A stretch of DNA of 64,000 bases from assembly GCA_016721385.1 (NCBI GenBank), contig JADKIE010000001.1:862501-926500 (forward strand), written 5' to 3'. Numbering within the stretch: the first letter of the stretch is position 1; the number at the start of each line of letters is the position of its first letter. The DNA comes from Chitinophagaceae bacterium. GTDB lineage: Bacteria > Bacteroidota > Bacteroidia > Chitinophagales > Chitinophagaceae. Below are positions 28,772 to 38,250 of the stretch, in pieces. The notes under the pieces are model-generated. The model saw only the letters and a list, made by a program, of their open reading frames with translations. It made no database searches and was not told the origin of the DNA. A program made the position numbers and the translations under genes.

Positions 28772-28795
28772 AACTCATAACTCATAACTCATAAC
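28772..28795 (+). repeat. Three perfect AACTCAT units flush with the transketolase start
   Basis: AACTCAT at 28772, 28779 and 28786, then AAC and the ATG at 28796. The repeat fills nearly all of the predicted leader. Confidence 0.85.
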
Positions 28796-29749
28796 ATGTT
28801 AAAAGCAATAGAAGTTACCGGAAATAAAGATACTCGTAGCGGATTTGGCGATGGCATTTTAGCCGCTGCCCGTAAAAACGCAAATATTATTGCCTTAACG
28901 GCAGATTTAGCAGGCTCCTTAAAATTAAATGGTTTTATAAAAGAATTTCCGGAGCGTTTTATCCAGTGTGGTATTGCCGAGGCTAATATGATTGGTGTTG
29001 CTGCCGGTTTAACCATTGGCGGAAAAATTCCGTACACCACAACATTTGCAAACTTTAGTACCGGTAGGGTTTACGATCAAATACGCCAAAGTGTTGCCTA
29101 TAGCGGCAAAAATGTAAAAATTTGTGCCAGCCATGCCGGTTTAACCTTGGGCGAAGATGGTGCTACACACCAAATTTTAGAAGATATTGGGCTAATGAAA
29201 ATGTTGCCCGGAATGACAGTGATTGTACCTGCCGATTATAATCAAACCAAAGCAGCAACAGAAGCAATTGCCGATTATGAAGGGCCTGTTTACCTGCGTT
29301 TTGGCCGACCGGTTTGGCCAATTTTTACAAAAGAAGAAGATTTTGTAATTGGTAAAGCACAACAACTTTCCGAAGGCACAGATGTTACCATTTTTGCCTG
29401 TGGTCATTTAGTTTGGAAGGCCGTAGAAGCAGGGCTACTTTTAGAAGAAAAAGGAATAAGTGTAGAAGTGATAAATATTCATACCATAAAACCTTTGGAT
29501 GAAGAAGCTATTATAAAATCTATCCAAAAAACAAAGTGTGCTGTTACTTGCGAAGAGCATAATGTACTTGGCGGCTTAGGCGATAGCATTGCTCAAGTAA
29601 CTGCAAAAAATTGCCCGATACCTATTGAGTATATTGGCACAAATGATACATTTGGCGAAAGCGGTAAACCATCTGAGCTTTTAGTAAAATATGGTTTAGA
29701 TACACCAAATATTGTGGCAGCAGCGGAAAAAGTTATGGCAAGAAAATAA
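28796..29749 (+). CDS. Transketolase C-terminal half (pyrimidine-binding and C-terminal domains)
   Basis: 317 residues covering only the second half of a transketolase: the Pyr domain with the ThDP-activating Glu in QCGIAEANMIGVAAGL, the ASHAGLTLGEDGATHQ motif, and the C-terminal domain (VEVINIHTIKPLDEEAI). Split transketolases made of two genes are known in bacteria and archaea. The N-terminal partner usually lies just upstream, but here galE does, so the partner must be elsewhere. Complete as it stands; the start ATG is flush with the heptamer repeat. Confidence 0.9.
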   Translation: MLKAIEVTGNKDTRSGFGDGILAAARKNANIIALTADLAGSLKLNGFIKEFPERFIQCGIAEANMIGVAAGLTIGGKIPYTTTFANFSTGRVYDQIRQSVAYSGKNVKICASHAGLTLGEDGATHQILEDIGLMKMLPGMTVIVPADYNQTKAATEAIADYEGPVYLRFGRPVWPIFTKEEDFVIGKAQQLSEGTDVTIFACGHLVWKAVEAGLLLEEKGISVEVINIHTIKPLDEEAIIKSIQKTKCAVTCEEHNVLGGLGDSIAQVTAKNCPIPIEYIGTNDTFGESGKPSELLVKYGLDTPNIVAAAEKVMARK

Positions 29750-29759
29750 ATACTGTATT

Positions 29760-30397
29760 ATGAAAACAATATTATCCTCATTACTTCTAATAATACCATT
29801 TAGTTGTTTTAGTCAACTAAAAATAGGTATAGTTGCCGGGGCTCAAATAACCAATATGAATTTTCAATTTGATTTAAATTTTAGACCAACTACGGCGCAA
29901 ATTAATCCATTATTTGGCGGCTTTACTGAATATGGTTTTAAAAAGATTTTCACTTGCCGGAGAAATATTATATACTCCTTTTTCATATAAAAGTAATTTT
30001 ATGGAAGGTATTGATGCGAATGGCAACATAGTAGGTACAATCAATAAACATAAAATTAATTATTTAAATATTCCAATAACATTCAATTACAAAATTGATT
30101 TATACAAAGCAAAATTAAAATTCGGGGTTGGCTCTTCATTTAATATTGTGCTGGGGAATAAGGCCTTAATAAAGGAAACAAATACCAGTTTTAGTGATAT
30201 ATCTGTTGCAAATACAAAGGGAGCCTCAAAAATGTACACAGCATTTTATTTACACAGGTATTGAATTTAATAAATATTTAATTATTCTTGCTGCACAAAA
30301 AAGTTTAACCGGCATATTTGAATCCCAAAGTGTATCCTCTTATAAATTTAACGGGTATGCCGCTGGTGTTAAATTTGTTTATTTTTTAAAAGACTAA
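29760..30397 (+). CDS. Small outer-membrane beta-barrel protein; two frameshifts
   Basis: ATG at 29760 gives the signal peptide MKTILSSLLLIIPFSCFSQ. Restored by removing one A near 29944 and one T near 30247, it encodes about 210 residues of the OMP_b-brl type: LKIGIVAGAQITNMNFQF, INYLNIPITFNYKIDLYKAK, KFGVGSSFNIVLGNKA and the closing YAAGVKFVYFLKD. It resembles the barrel at 376-1053 in class. It lies 10 bp after the transketolase gene and may be cotranscribed. Ligand unknown. Confidence 0.7.
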
Positions 30398-30418
30398 ATT
30401 TGCATTAAACTTCTCCTC

Positions 30419-30448
30419 AAAAATCCAATCTTACCGATTGGATTTTTT
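30419..30448 (+). terminator. Terminator before the sigma factor gene
   Basis: AAAAATCCAATC / GATTGGATTTTT stem with a 5-nt loop and a T-run. It rules out the upstream TTG at 30438 as a start for the sigma factor. Confidence 0.85.
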
Positions 30449-30473
30449 ATTTTTACTGCTGCAACAATCATAT

Positions 30474-31025
30474 ATGAACGAACATTTAGACGATAAAGAG
30501 CTTTTAGCCCAGTTTAAAGAGCCTTCTACTAAAGAAAAAGGTTACACTCGTATTATAAAAAAATACCAGGAAAAACTGTATTGGCATGTTCGCCGTATGG
30601 TGGTAGAGCATGAAGATGCTAATGATGTATTACAAAACATGTTTATTAAAGTGTGGAACGGGTTGGATAATTTTAGAGAAGATAGCCAACTTTATACCTG
30701 GATGTACCGCATAGCTACCAACGAGTGTTTAACTTTTTTAGACCAACAAAAAAGAAAAGCTACTACATCTTTAAGTGATGACGAAAATGGATTAAGCAAT
30801 AAAGTGAAAGCAAGTGAGCATTTTGATGCTAATAAGTTGGAATGGAAGTTACAAGTAGCAATACAGCAATTGCCTGAAAAACAACGAGTTGTATTTAATT
30901 TACGTTATTACGATGAAATGCCTTACGAAAAAATGAGTAAGGTGCTGGAAACCAGTGAAGGAGCGCTAAAAGCCAGTTACCACCATGCTGTAAAAAAAAT
31001 TGAAGATTTTATATTGAATAATTAA
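30474..31025 (+). CDS. ECF RNA polymerase sigma factor
   Basis: A 183-residue ECF sigma factor starting MNEHLDDKELLAQF. Region 2 carries YWHVRRMVVEHEDANDVLQNMFIKVW and the melting segment LYTWMYRIATNECLTFL; region 4 has LPEKQRVVFNLRYYDEMPYEKMSKVL and GALKASYHHAVKKIE. It would direct RNA polymerase to a small regulon, probably envelope stress, because the next two genes encode a one-TM anti-sigma-like protein and a Spy-like periplasmic protein. Spacing to the next gene is 33 bp. Confidence 0.93.
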   Translation: MNEHLDDKELLAQFKEPSTKEKGYTRIIKKYQEKLYWHVRRMVVEHEDANDVLQNMFIKVWNGLDNFREDSQLYTWMYRIATNECLTFLDQQKRKATTSLSDDENGLSNKVKASEHFDANKLEWKLQVAIQQLPEKQRVVFNLRYYDEMPYEKMSKVLETSEGALKASYHHAVKKIEDFILNN

Positions 31026-31058
31026 ACTTTTAGGCTCAAAAACCGTCTTAAAATTGTA

Positions 31059-31808
31059 ATGACTAACAGAACAGAAATATTGAACGAATTAAAAGCACTT
31101 AGCCCGGTGTTAGTTGGTTTGCAACAGGTTAATGTTTATACTGTTCCAAACGGATATTTTGATTTGTTAAGCGATGATATTTTAGCTACGCTAAATATTG
31201 AAAAAAATAGTTTTTCAGCAAACAATAAAGTTTTAGTTAACGATGTGCCTGCAGGTTATTTTGATAATTTGGCAGATAACATATTAGCTAAAATAAAGCA
31301 ACAACAAGTTGATAATGTTGGTGAAGAATTGAGGAATTTATCGCCAATGTTATATAGCATACAAAACGAAAATGTTTATAGCACTCCAACTGGCTATTTT
31401 GAAAATTTAAGCAACGAGCTGGTTAATAAGGTAGAGCCACAAGCAGCAAAAGTAGTTACCATGCGTAAAAGCAATTTTACGTTTATAAAATATGCAGTAG
31501 CTGCTGTGTTTACCGGTATTATTGCGTTTGGCCCCTTTAAATATACAGCTTCGGGTAATAAATTAGATGCAGTTACGCAACAGGGTTTAGCCATAGCAAA
31601 AGAAAATAAGTTTGACGAAGAATTGGCAAAAGTTACCGATGACGATATTGTAAAGTATTTAGAAACAAATGCGGCCGATGCAGATGCTGCCTTACTTGCC
31701 AATGTTGTGGATGAAACAGAATTACCAACACAAGAAGATTATCTTACCGATGAAAAAGCGTTAGATAATTTTTTAAACAATATAAATTTAGACGACCTTA
31801 AAAACTAA
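31059..31808 (+). CDS. Putative anti-sigma factor with a triplicated P-x-GYF motif
   Basis: A 249-residue protein of no family I can name. The N-terminal cytoplasmic part has three repeats: VPNGYFDLLSDDILATL, VPAGYFDNLADNILAKI and TPTGYFENLSNELVNKV. The first and third are each preceded by an LSPxL-type segment (ALSPVLVGLQ, NLSPMLYSIQ). One membrane helix follows (about 143-162, FIKYAVAAVFTGIIAFGPF), then an acidic C-terminal domain (DDDIVKYLETNAADADAAL) and the end FLNNINLDDLKN. Position between the sigma factor and a Spy-like gene suggests an anti-sigma role; the zinc-binding HxxxCxxC motif of ZAS anti-sigmas is absent. Confidence 0.65.
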   Translation: MTNRTEILNELKALSPVLVGLQQVNVYTVPNGYFDLLSDDILATLNIEKNSFSANNKVLVNDVPAGYFDNLADNILAKIKQQQVDNVGEELRNLSPMLYSIQNENVYSTPTGYFENLSNELVNKVEPQAAKVVTMRKSNFTFIKYAVAAVFTGIIAFGPFKYTASGNKLDAVTQQGLAIAKENKFDEELAKVTDDDIVKYLETNAADADAALLANVVDETELPTQEDYLTDEKALDNFLNNINLDDLKN

Positions 31809-31813
31809 TAAAG

Positions 31814-32230
31814 ATGAAAAAGATTTTACTAATGTGCGTATTATTTGCCGGTAGTTTTATTACCGCCAAAGCACAAGAGGAACAACCAGGCGATGATTTT
31901 AAGAAGAACGAAAAAATACAGGCTTTGTATGTAGCCTACGTAACTAAAGAATTAAACCTAACCAGCGAAGAGGCTCAAAAATTTTGGCCGGTACATAACG
32001 AATTTGAAAATGAATTAAGAGGCATTAAAAAAGATTTGCCCGAGTTGGAAAAAGAACAACTTGTACTTAATGTTAAGAAAAAATATCAAGGCAGGTTTAA
32101 TGGCATTTTAGGTACAAACCGCTGCGAACGCTTATTTAGAATGAGAGCTGTTTTTCAAAAAAAATTAGTAGAGCGGTTTCGTAAGCAACGTCAAAATAAT
32201 CAACCTCCCCGAATGAGAAGAGGTGTTTAA
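31814..32230 (+). CDS. Spy/CpxP-like periplasmic protein
   Basis: A 138-residue exported protein with signal peptide MKKILLMCVLFAGSFITAKAQ. A helical, highly charged body follows: VAYVTKELNLTSEEAQKFWPVHNEFENEL resembles the LTxxQ motif of Spy/CpxP/CnrX proteins, and the tail is Arg-rich (QKKLVERFRKQRQNN). Such proteins act as periplasmic chaperones or stress/metal sensors that control a sigma or kinase system. It lies 5 bp after the anti-sigma-like gene and ends the three-gene operon at a large palindromic terminator. Confidence 0.75.
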   Translation: MKKILLMCVLFAGSFITAKAQEEQPGDDFKKNEKIQALYVAYVTKELNLTSEEAQKFWPVHNEFENELRGIKKDLPELEKEQLVLNVKKKYQGRFNGILGTNRCERLFRMRAVFQKKLVERFRKQRQNNQPPRMRRGV

Positions 32231-32250
32231 CTTACATATACTCAATAAAT

Positions 32251-32292
32251 TAAATACAAGAAAACCTCCAATTGGAGGTTTTCTTGTATTTA
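32251..32292 (+). terminator. 42-bp perfect palindrome terminating the sigma operon
   Basis: A 42-bp perfect inverted repeat centred on AATT, with core AAAACCTCC / GGAGGTTTT. It lies 20 bp after the Spy-like gene stop. Its strong stem suggests a terminator even though the terminal T-run is short. Confidence 0.75.
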
Positions 32293-32375
32293 TAACTACC
32301 TCGGTGTAATAAAAGCTTGCAAAAAGCGTTAATTTTAGTCATCACAAAGCGAAAATTTTTACAAAAAAAATCCAA

Positions 32376-35300
32376 ATGAAAAAAAATTACCTGGTTATTA
32401 TTTGTGCTTTAACCTTATTTAGCACAACACTTTTTGCACAACAAAAGCCTTCGGCAAAAAAAACAATTCATCTTGAAGAAACACTTCAACAAGATAAAAA
32501 ACTGCAATCTTTTATAATTAATGAAGAAAGAAACACTATTCAATCGTTATATTTTAATAAGAGTAGCTTACCCAAAGTAACTGTAATCAACGGCTTACTG
32601 CAATCTTACTTTGGAGATAATACCGATTTTCGTTTACTAAATGAATTGTCCATTAATGCAACTACCAAGGTAGTACGTTATCAGCAATACTATAATAATG
32701 TTAAAGTAGAGTTGGCTACAGTTGTTGCACTTGTTGTAAATGATGAGGTAAATTATATATCTGCCGAAACATATAGCATTAAAAGCAACATACAAAAAAC
32801 GGCAACAATAACAGAGGCAATTGCCCTTAGCAAGGCTACCTCTTACATACATGCCAGTAAGTACATGTGGCAAGAGGACAATATGGGAGACTTAGCTTTA
32901 GCAAAAAAACCAAAAGCCGAATTGGTTTATATAAATGATGCATTAAATGGCGAAGGCATTGTATTGGCATATAAATTTAATATTTATGCCAGCCAACCCG
33001 TAAGCCGTGATTTGGTTTATGTAAATGCTGCAAACGGAAAAGTAGTTTTTAAAAACGCACTTATAAAACATACCAATGCCTTAGGTACTGCCGCTACAAA
33101 ATATAGTGGTACTAAAAGTATAACTACCGATTTTACAGGTACAAATTACCGTCTTAGAAGAACATCGCCTACCATGTTAGGTATTGAAACATTTAACATG
33201 CAAAAAAATGCCAATTATAATTTGGCTGTAGATTTTACTGATAATGATAATAACTGGACAGCCGCAGAATATAACAATGCCAATAAAGATAATGCAGCAT
33301 TGGATGCTCATTGGGGAGCACAACAAGTGTACGATTACTGGAAAAATATACAAAATCGCAATAGTTATGACAACGCCGGCGGAAAAATAGCCAGTTATGT
33401 ACATTATGATAATGCGTATGATAATGCGTATTGGAATGATGATTTTATGACTTATGGAGACGGAAGTGCCCCTGCGGCAGGTGGCTTTAAACCATTAACA
33501 AGCCTTGATGTGTGCAGCCACGAAATTGGGCATGCAGTATGTACATACACTTGTAATCTTACCTACAGCAATCAGTCCGGTGCAATGAACGAAGGCTTTA
33601 GTGATATATGGGCTGCATGTTTAGAAAACATGGTTGATCCGGGAAACGCTACGTACGAAATATTTTTAATAGGTGAGCAAATAGATCAAACATGGGTGAA
33701 GGGCGTTAACAGAAATGCTTTGAGAGACATGGCTAATCCACCGGCACAAGGGCAACCAGATACATATTTAGGAATTAATTGGTACACAGGTACAGCAGAT
33801 AACGGTGGTGTGCATACCAACAGCGGTGTACTAAACAAATGGTTTTATATTTTAACGCAAGGCGAAGCCGGAACAAATGATATTGGTAGTGTGTATAATG
33901 TTACAGGGGTGGGCTTTGCCAAATCAGAAAAAATAGCTTATTTAACCGAAACACTTTTAACCGCATCCTCTAATTACGCAGCAGCAAGAACAGCAGCGAT
34001 AACTGCAGCTACAACCCTTTATGGTCCTTGCTCGGCAGAAGTAATTGCCACAACTAATGCATGGTATGCTGTAGGTGTTGGTGCAATATATAGTGCAACT
34101 TGTACTCCTTCCATACATTTTATAAATGCAACATCAAGCATAAGTGAAACTGTATTGTCTAATACTTGTCATCCTTCTAAAACATTTACACAAGGTGTTA
34201 GGTTAGATGCCAATGCTACCCAAAATGCAACTGTAACTTTTACAACTACAGGTAGTACTGCATTGGTTGGAAAAGATTTTGCAATATCGCCTGCATCTAT
34301 AACATTTAACGCAGGTACTAACAGTACTCAAAATGTTACCATAACAATTTACGACGATGCTATAATTGAAGGCAATGAAACAATTGTTTTAGGCTACACC
34401 ATAAATGCAAACGGTGGCAATGCTGTTGCAGGTGCAACTAATCAAACACATACGGTTACAATTAATGATGATGATGTTGCACCCGTAATAGGAACAACCA
34501 CATCTGGCCCGGTTACTTTAATGAATGAAAATTTTGGCACATCGGGTGGCACACTTCCTACAGGATGGACATCGGGAAACACAACCGGTACAACAAATGT
34601 TTGGACCATTGGAACAAATGGTACCGTTGGTACAGGTCAAGGCGCTTACATTACAAATAACATTACAACCAAGCCATTAGCTTACACAGTCTCATCATCT
34701 GCTGTAGCTAACTTAACTACAACTGCAATAAATGCCACTAACGTTTATGGAATGACTTTTTCATTCAATTACAAATGCCTTGGTGAGCAAGATATTAATG
34801 CCTATTGGGATTACGGACAAATTCTATACTCTTTAAACGGCACTACATTTTATTCGTTGCCCGATATTTTACAAAACAAAACTGCTACAACTGCTTATTC
34901 ACTTTCTTTACCCGATAGCATTTTTTGGCAACAAAACATTTTATTTAAGGTTTAGATGGATAAATGATAATGCAGTTGGTGCAAACCCACCTTTTACAAT
35001 TGATGATGTGTTGGTTACTGGTACACAAACCATCAAAAAAACACAAATAGAATCAACTCCTACGCAAGGTAAATTAGAGTATGTGCCGGCCACAAGTACC
35101 GTATATTTTTATAGTACTGCCGATAGCCAATTGGTAAGCAAAATTAGCAACGCAAGTGTAGATATTGGTTGTATTGATGGAAGAGTTACAGCTACCGGAA
35201 ATGCACAAACGCCAATTAATGTTAGCGGAACAAATTATTATCGCTCTCAAAAAGTATATCAATTTACACCAAGTGTGGCAAATCCAACGGCCACTTACCA

Positions 35301-36078
35301 ATTAACTATTTATTTAACCTCTGCCGAAATTGCCGTTTGGGGAGCAAGTAAATCATCGCTTAAATTTTTAAAAGTAAATGATGGAATAGACCTTACCAGC
35401 GGCACAATAAATGGAACTAACAGTACAATTGTAGTTCCAACGTTAATAGATGATCAAACCGCAACCTTGGGTTATATAGCTTATACAGCAAGCTTTACAG
35501 GCTTTTCGCAATTTGTGTTATTTGACAATTCGATTGCACTACCTATTAAGCTAACCTCATTTACAGGCAAATTGGTTAATAGCAATGTGGTTTTAAACTG
35601 GAAAACAAGTACAGAACTTGGCAGCAAAGAATTTGAATTAGAAAGAAGTTTTGACGGAATAAACTTTGCATCTTTATATATTACAACGGCTCAAGGATTA
35701 AATGGATCTGGTAGCAATTATGCTTATGTAGACAAAAACCCAAGCAACGGAGCAAATTACTACAGATTAAAATCTATCGATAATACCGGAGCTTTCGTTT
35801 ACTCAAATATTATTAAAATAAATTTATCCGGCGAAAATACATTTACGATTGCGCCTAATCCTGTAACGGATAATTTTATAATTCAGTTTAATAACTTATC
35901 GGTTGTACAACGTATAACCATTTACGATGCAACCGGAAGGGAGATGAAAGATTATTTACCTGCAAGTAATTTTGGTTACATACCTGTAAATGCTAGTCAA
36001 TTTATGAGTGGAGTTTATTTTGTAAAATTAATTACAGATAAAGGTGATGTTTTAACACAACGATTTATAAAACAGTAA
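32376..36078 (+). CDS. Secreted M4 (thermolysin-like) metalloprotease with T9SS tail; one frameshift
   Basis: About 1233 residues when restored. Order: signal peptide to FAQ, FTP/PepSY propeptide (about 40-240), M4 catalytic domain with HEIGH near residue 382 and third zinc ligand Glu near 404 in GAMNEGFSDIW, and active-site histidine region GGVHTNSGVLNKWFY. A Calx-beta-like domain follows (about 595-690, ATVTFTTTGSTALVGKDF), then a jelly-roll segment, and finally a Por-type T9SS tail (FTIAPNPVTDNFIIQFNN to QRFIKQ). An extra T near 34943 splits the frame (restored NIYLRFRWINDNAVG). It is exported through the type IX system and degrades extracellular protein. Confidence 0.92.
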
Positions 36079-36092
36079 AATTATAGCACATT

Positions 36093-36128
36093 AAAAATCC
36101 CAACTTCAAAAAAGTTGGGATTTTTTTT
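36093..36128 (+). terminator. Terminator between the M4 protease and MBL genes
   Basis: AAAAATCCCAACTT / AAGTTGGGATTTTT stem with a 5-nt loop and T8. It can work for both convergent genes. Confidence 0.85.
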
Positions 36129-36870
36129 AGAAAGAAAAAACAGGTGTTTTAATATCATGGTAAAATAAAAACGTCCATTTTTCAGCCTCGCCTTTTTGCC
36201 ACCACTGCTGCCTAAGCTCCATACACATTTTACCGTCATAATCATATTTAGCAATAAAGCGACTTTTCATTTGCTGTAGCTGTGGTGCTACATCTCCACC
36301 ATAAAATATTTTTTGCCCATCTTCCTCAATCATAAAAGTTTGATGGTATGGACTATGTGCTCCGCTGATTTCATAAGTTATATAATCGTCAATCTTACCA
36401 TTCCCTTCTGTAAAAATTACATTATCTGCCTTACCTAAAATAGCAAATTCATCTGGCGTGTAAGATGGTTTGCCTTTTGCCAATGCAAACTCAAACTCTT
36501 GCTTATTTAAGTAGTATGTAGCATTAGGGAAACTCATAAAAGATTGGCCCAATATTTTATCTTCTCTGGCAACACCTCCAGAATGGTCTTTGTGTAAATG
36601 ACTTAACAATACTTTTGTTACATCCAATGGGTTAATATTATTATCCAGTAAATTTTGATGTATTTGCATGGTTCCATCGGCATTACAAAAACCCAAACCG
36701 GCATCTATCAGCAAAATATCTTTACTTGTAATAATTACAAATGGCTGTACCTCTACAAGTAAGCTACCAACAGTACGTTGCTGTAAATCATCTTTACCAA
36801 CAATAAAAGGAATAAATTTTTTGGTAGAATCTATAGTGAAAGCTCCTTCGCTAAGCGGTATTATTTGCAT
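36127..36870 (-). CDS. MBL-fold metallo-hydrolase
   Basis: A 247-residue metallo-beta-lactamase-fold protein with the metal motif LLSHLHKDHSGGV (HxHxDH), a second His in SGAHSPYHQTFMI, and the bridging Asp in IFYGGDVAPQ. The family is broad (lactonases, hydrolases, glyoxalases) and the substrate cannot be assigned. It is the last gene of a minus-strand run after rodA, 6 bp downstream of it, so it may share the mre/rod transcript. Confidence 0.85.
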   Translation of the reverse strand: MQIIPLSEGAFTIDSTKKFIPFIVGKDDLQQRTVGSLLVEVQPFVIITSKDILLIDAGLGFCNADGTMQIHQNLLDNNINPLDVTKVLLSHLHKDHSGGVAREDKILGQSFMSFPNATYYLNKQEFEFALAKGKPSYTPDEFAILGKADNVIFTEGNGKIDDYITYEISGAHSPYHQTFMIEEDGQKIFYGGDVAPQLQQMKSRFIAKYDYDGKMCMELRQQWWQKGEAEKWTFLFYHDIKTPVFSF

Positions 36871-36876
36871 AGTATT

Positions 36877-38243
36877 TTATCTAAGTACCATTTGCCTATC
36901 GCTGTCCAACTTAATTGCAATAAACAATAAAACGGTAAAGGTTATTAATGAAGATCCGCCATAACTTATTAATGGCAAAGTAATACCCGGTGATGGGGCC
37001 AAACCCAGCGTCATACAAATATTTAAGGCCACATGAAAAAATAAAATACCAACCACACAGTACATATACACTCGGCTAAATGTACTTCTTTGCCGTTCTG
37101 CCAAATAAATAAGCCTGAACATTAAACCAAAGTAAAGTATCAACAAAACCATGCATCCAAAAAAGCCAAAATTTTCACCAACACTACTAAAAATAAAATC
37201 GGTGTTTTGTGCCGGTACAAAATCGCCCCGGGTTTGTGTACCCTGTAAAAAGCCTTTGCCCCAAAAACCACCACTACCTATGGCTATTTTGCTTTGCTTT
37301 ACATTATAGCTTTCTACTTTTTCACCGGGTTTCTTTTTGTAGTACCCAGTTTAGCAAACTCTTTATTAATTTCTGCTGTACGCTCTTCGCTTTTAAACTT
37401 GTAATCGTCTTTACCAAAAGTGGATAAAATACGTACAATTTGATGCGGTTTTAAAACCTTATTAAATAAAAGAGGTACTCCAATTTTTTGCACACCAACG
37501 CATAACAACCAAACGCCTGCAATCATAAATAAAATAGCTTTATCTCTTTTTATTCTTCGCCTGTTTAAATAAGTAAGTATGGCTGCTATAATTGTAAAAA
37601 CAATAAACAGTGTATTAGGGCTTACCAAAATACTTGCAATAACTAAAATACCTAACGAAAATATAATAACTAAATAAAGTGTTGGCAACCCCTCTCTGTA
37701 AAATGCTAATGCAAATGAAAAATAAACGATTGCAGCGCCGGGCTCTTTTTGCAACACAGATAATATTGCCGGCGAAAATGCTATTGCAGCAGCTATTAAC
37801 TGAGCTCTGGTGGTTTTAAAATTTGTTTCGGGCAAGGATAAATATTTTGCCAGTGCTAATGATGTAAATATTTTACATACTTCTACAGGTTGTACATTCA
37901 TAAAGCCTAATGGTATCCAGCTTTTACTACCGCCGACTTCTTTACCCACAACAAACGTAGCCAGTATTAATAAAATGCCAAATAAATACCCCAAGTTGGA
38001 CATTGCCGTAAAAAATTTACTATCGGTAAGTAAAATAAATATGCCAATAACTAAACTAATTCCAAAAAAATACAACTGTTTACTATATTCTTTTTTAAAG
38101 CCCAAAAAACTTTGAACCACACTATCATTGCTATTATACTCTACCGAAAAAATGCTAAGTAACCCAATAACCACCAAGGCAGCATACAGCCAAATCATTA
38201 GCCAATCTACTCCTTTAACAAGTGTTGGGTTTCGTTGATACAT
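36877..38243 (-). CDS. rodA: Rod-shape SEDS protein RodA; one frameshift
   Basis: SEDS-family glycosyltransferase that polymerises peptidoglycan with PBP2 during elongation. The N-terminal part (LMIWLYAALVVIGLLSIFSV, WIPLGFMNVQPVEVCKIFTSLALAKYL) and the C-terminal part (GEKVESYNVKQSKIAIGSGGFWGKG, LGLAPSPGITLPLISYGGSSL) are in different frames. A missing A in the run near 37333 explains this; the frame is open across 37153-37314. Restored length is about 455 residues. It overlaps functionally with the adjacent mrdA, 7 bp upstream. RodA is essential for rod growth, so the indel is likely an error. Confidence 0.92.
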
Positions 38244-38250
38244 GTTTATT

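Noticed and set aside
28772..28795. CRISPR-like or phage attachment repeat
   Set aside because: Units are 7 nt without spacers and no cas, integrase or transposase genes are present in the window.
34930..34960. Programmed frameshift in the M4 protease
   Set aside because: No slippery heptamer with a downstream structure; the same kind of single-base slip is found in about 20 unrelated genes.
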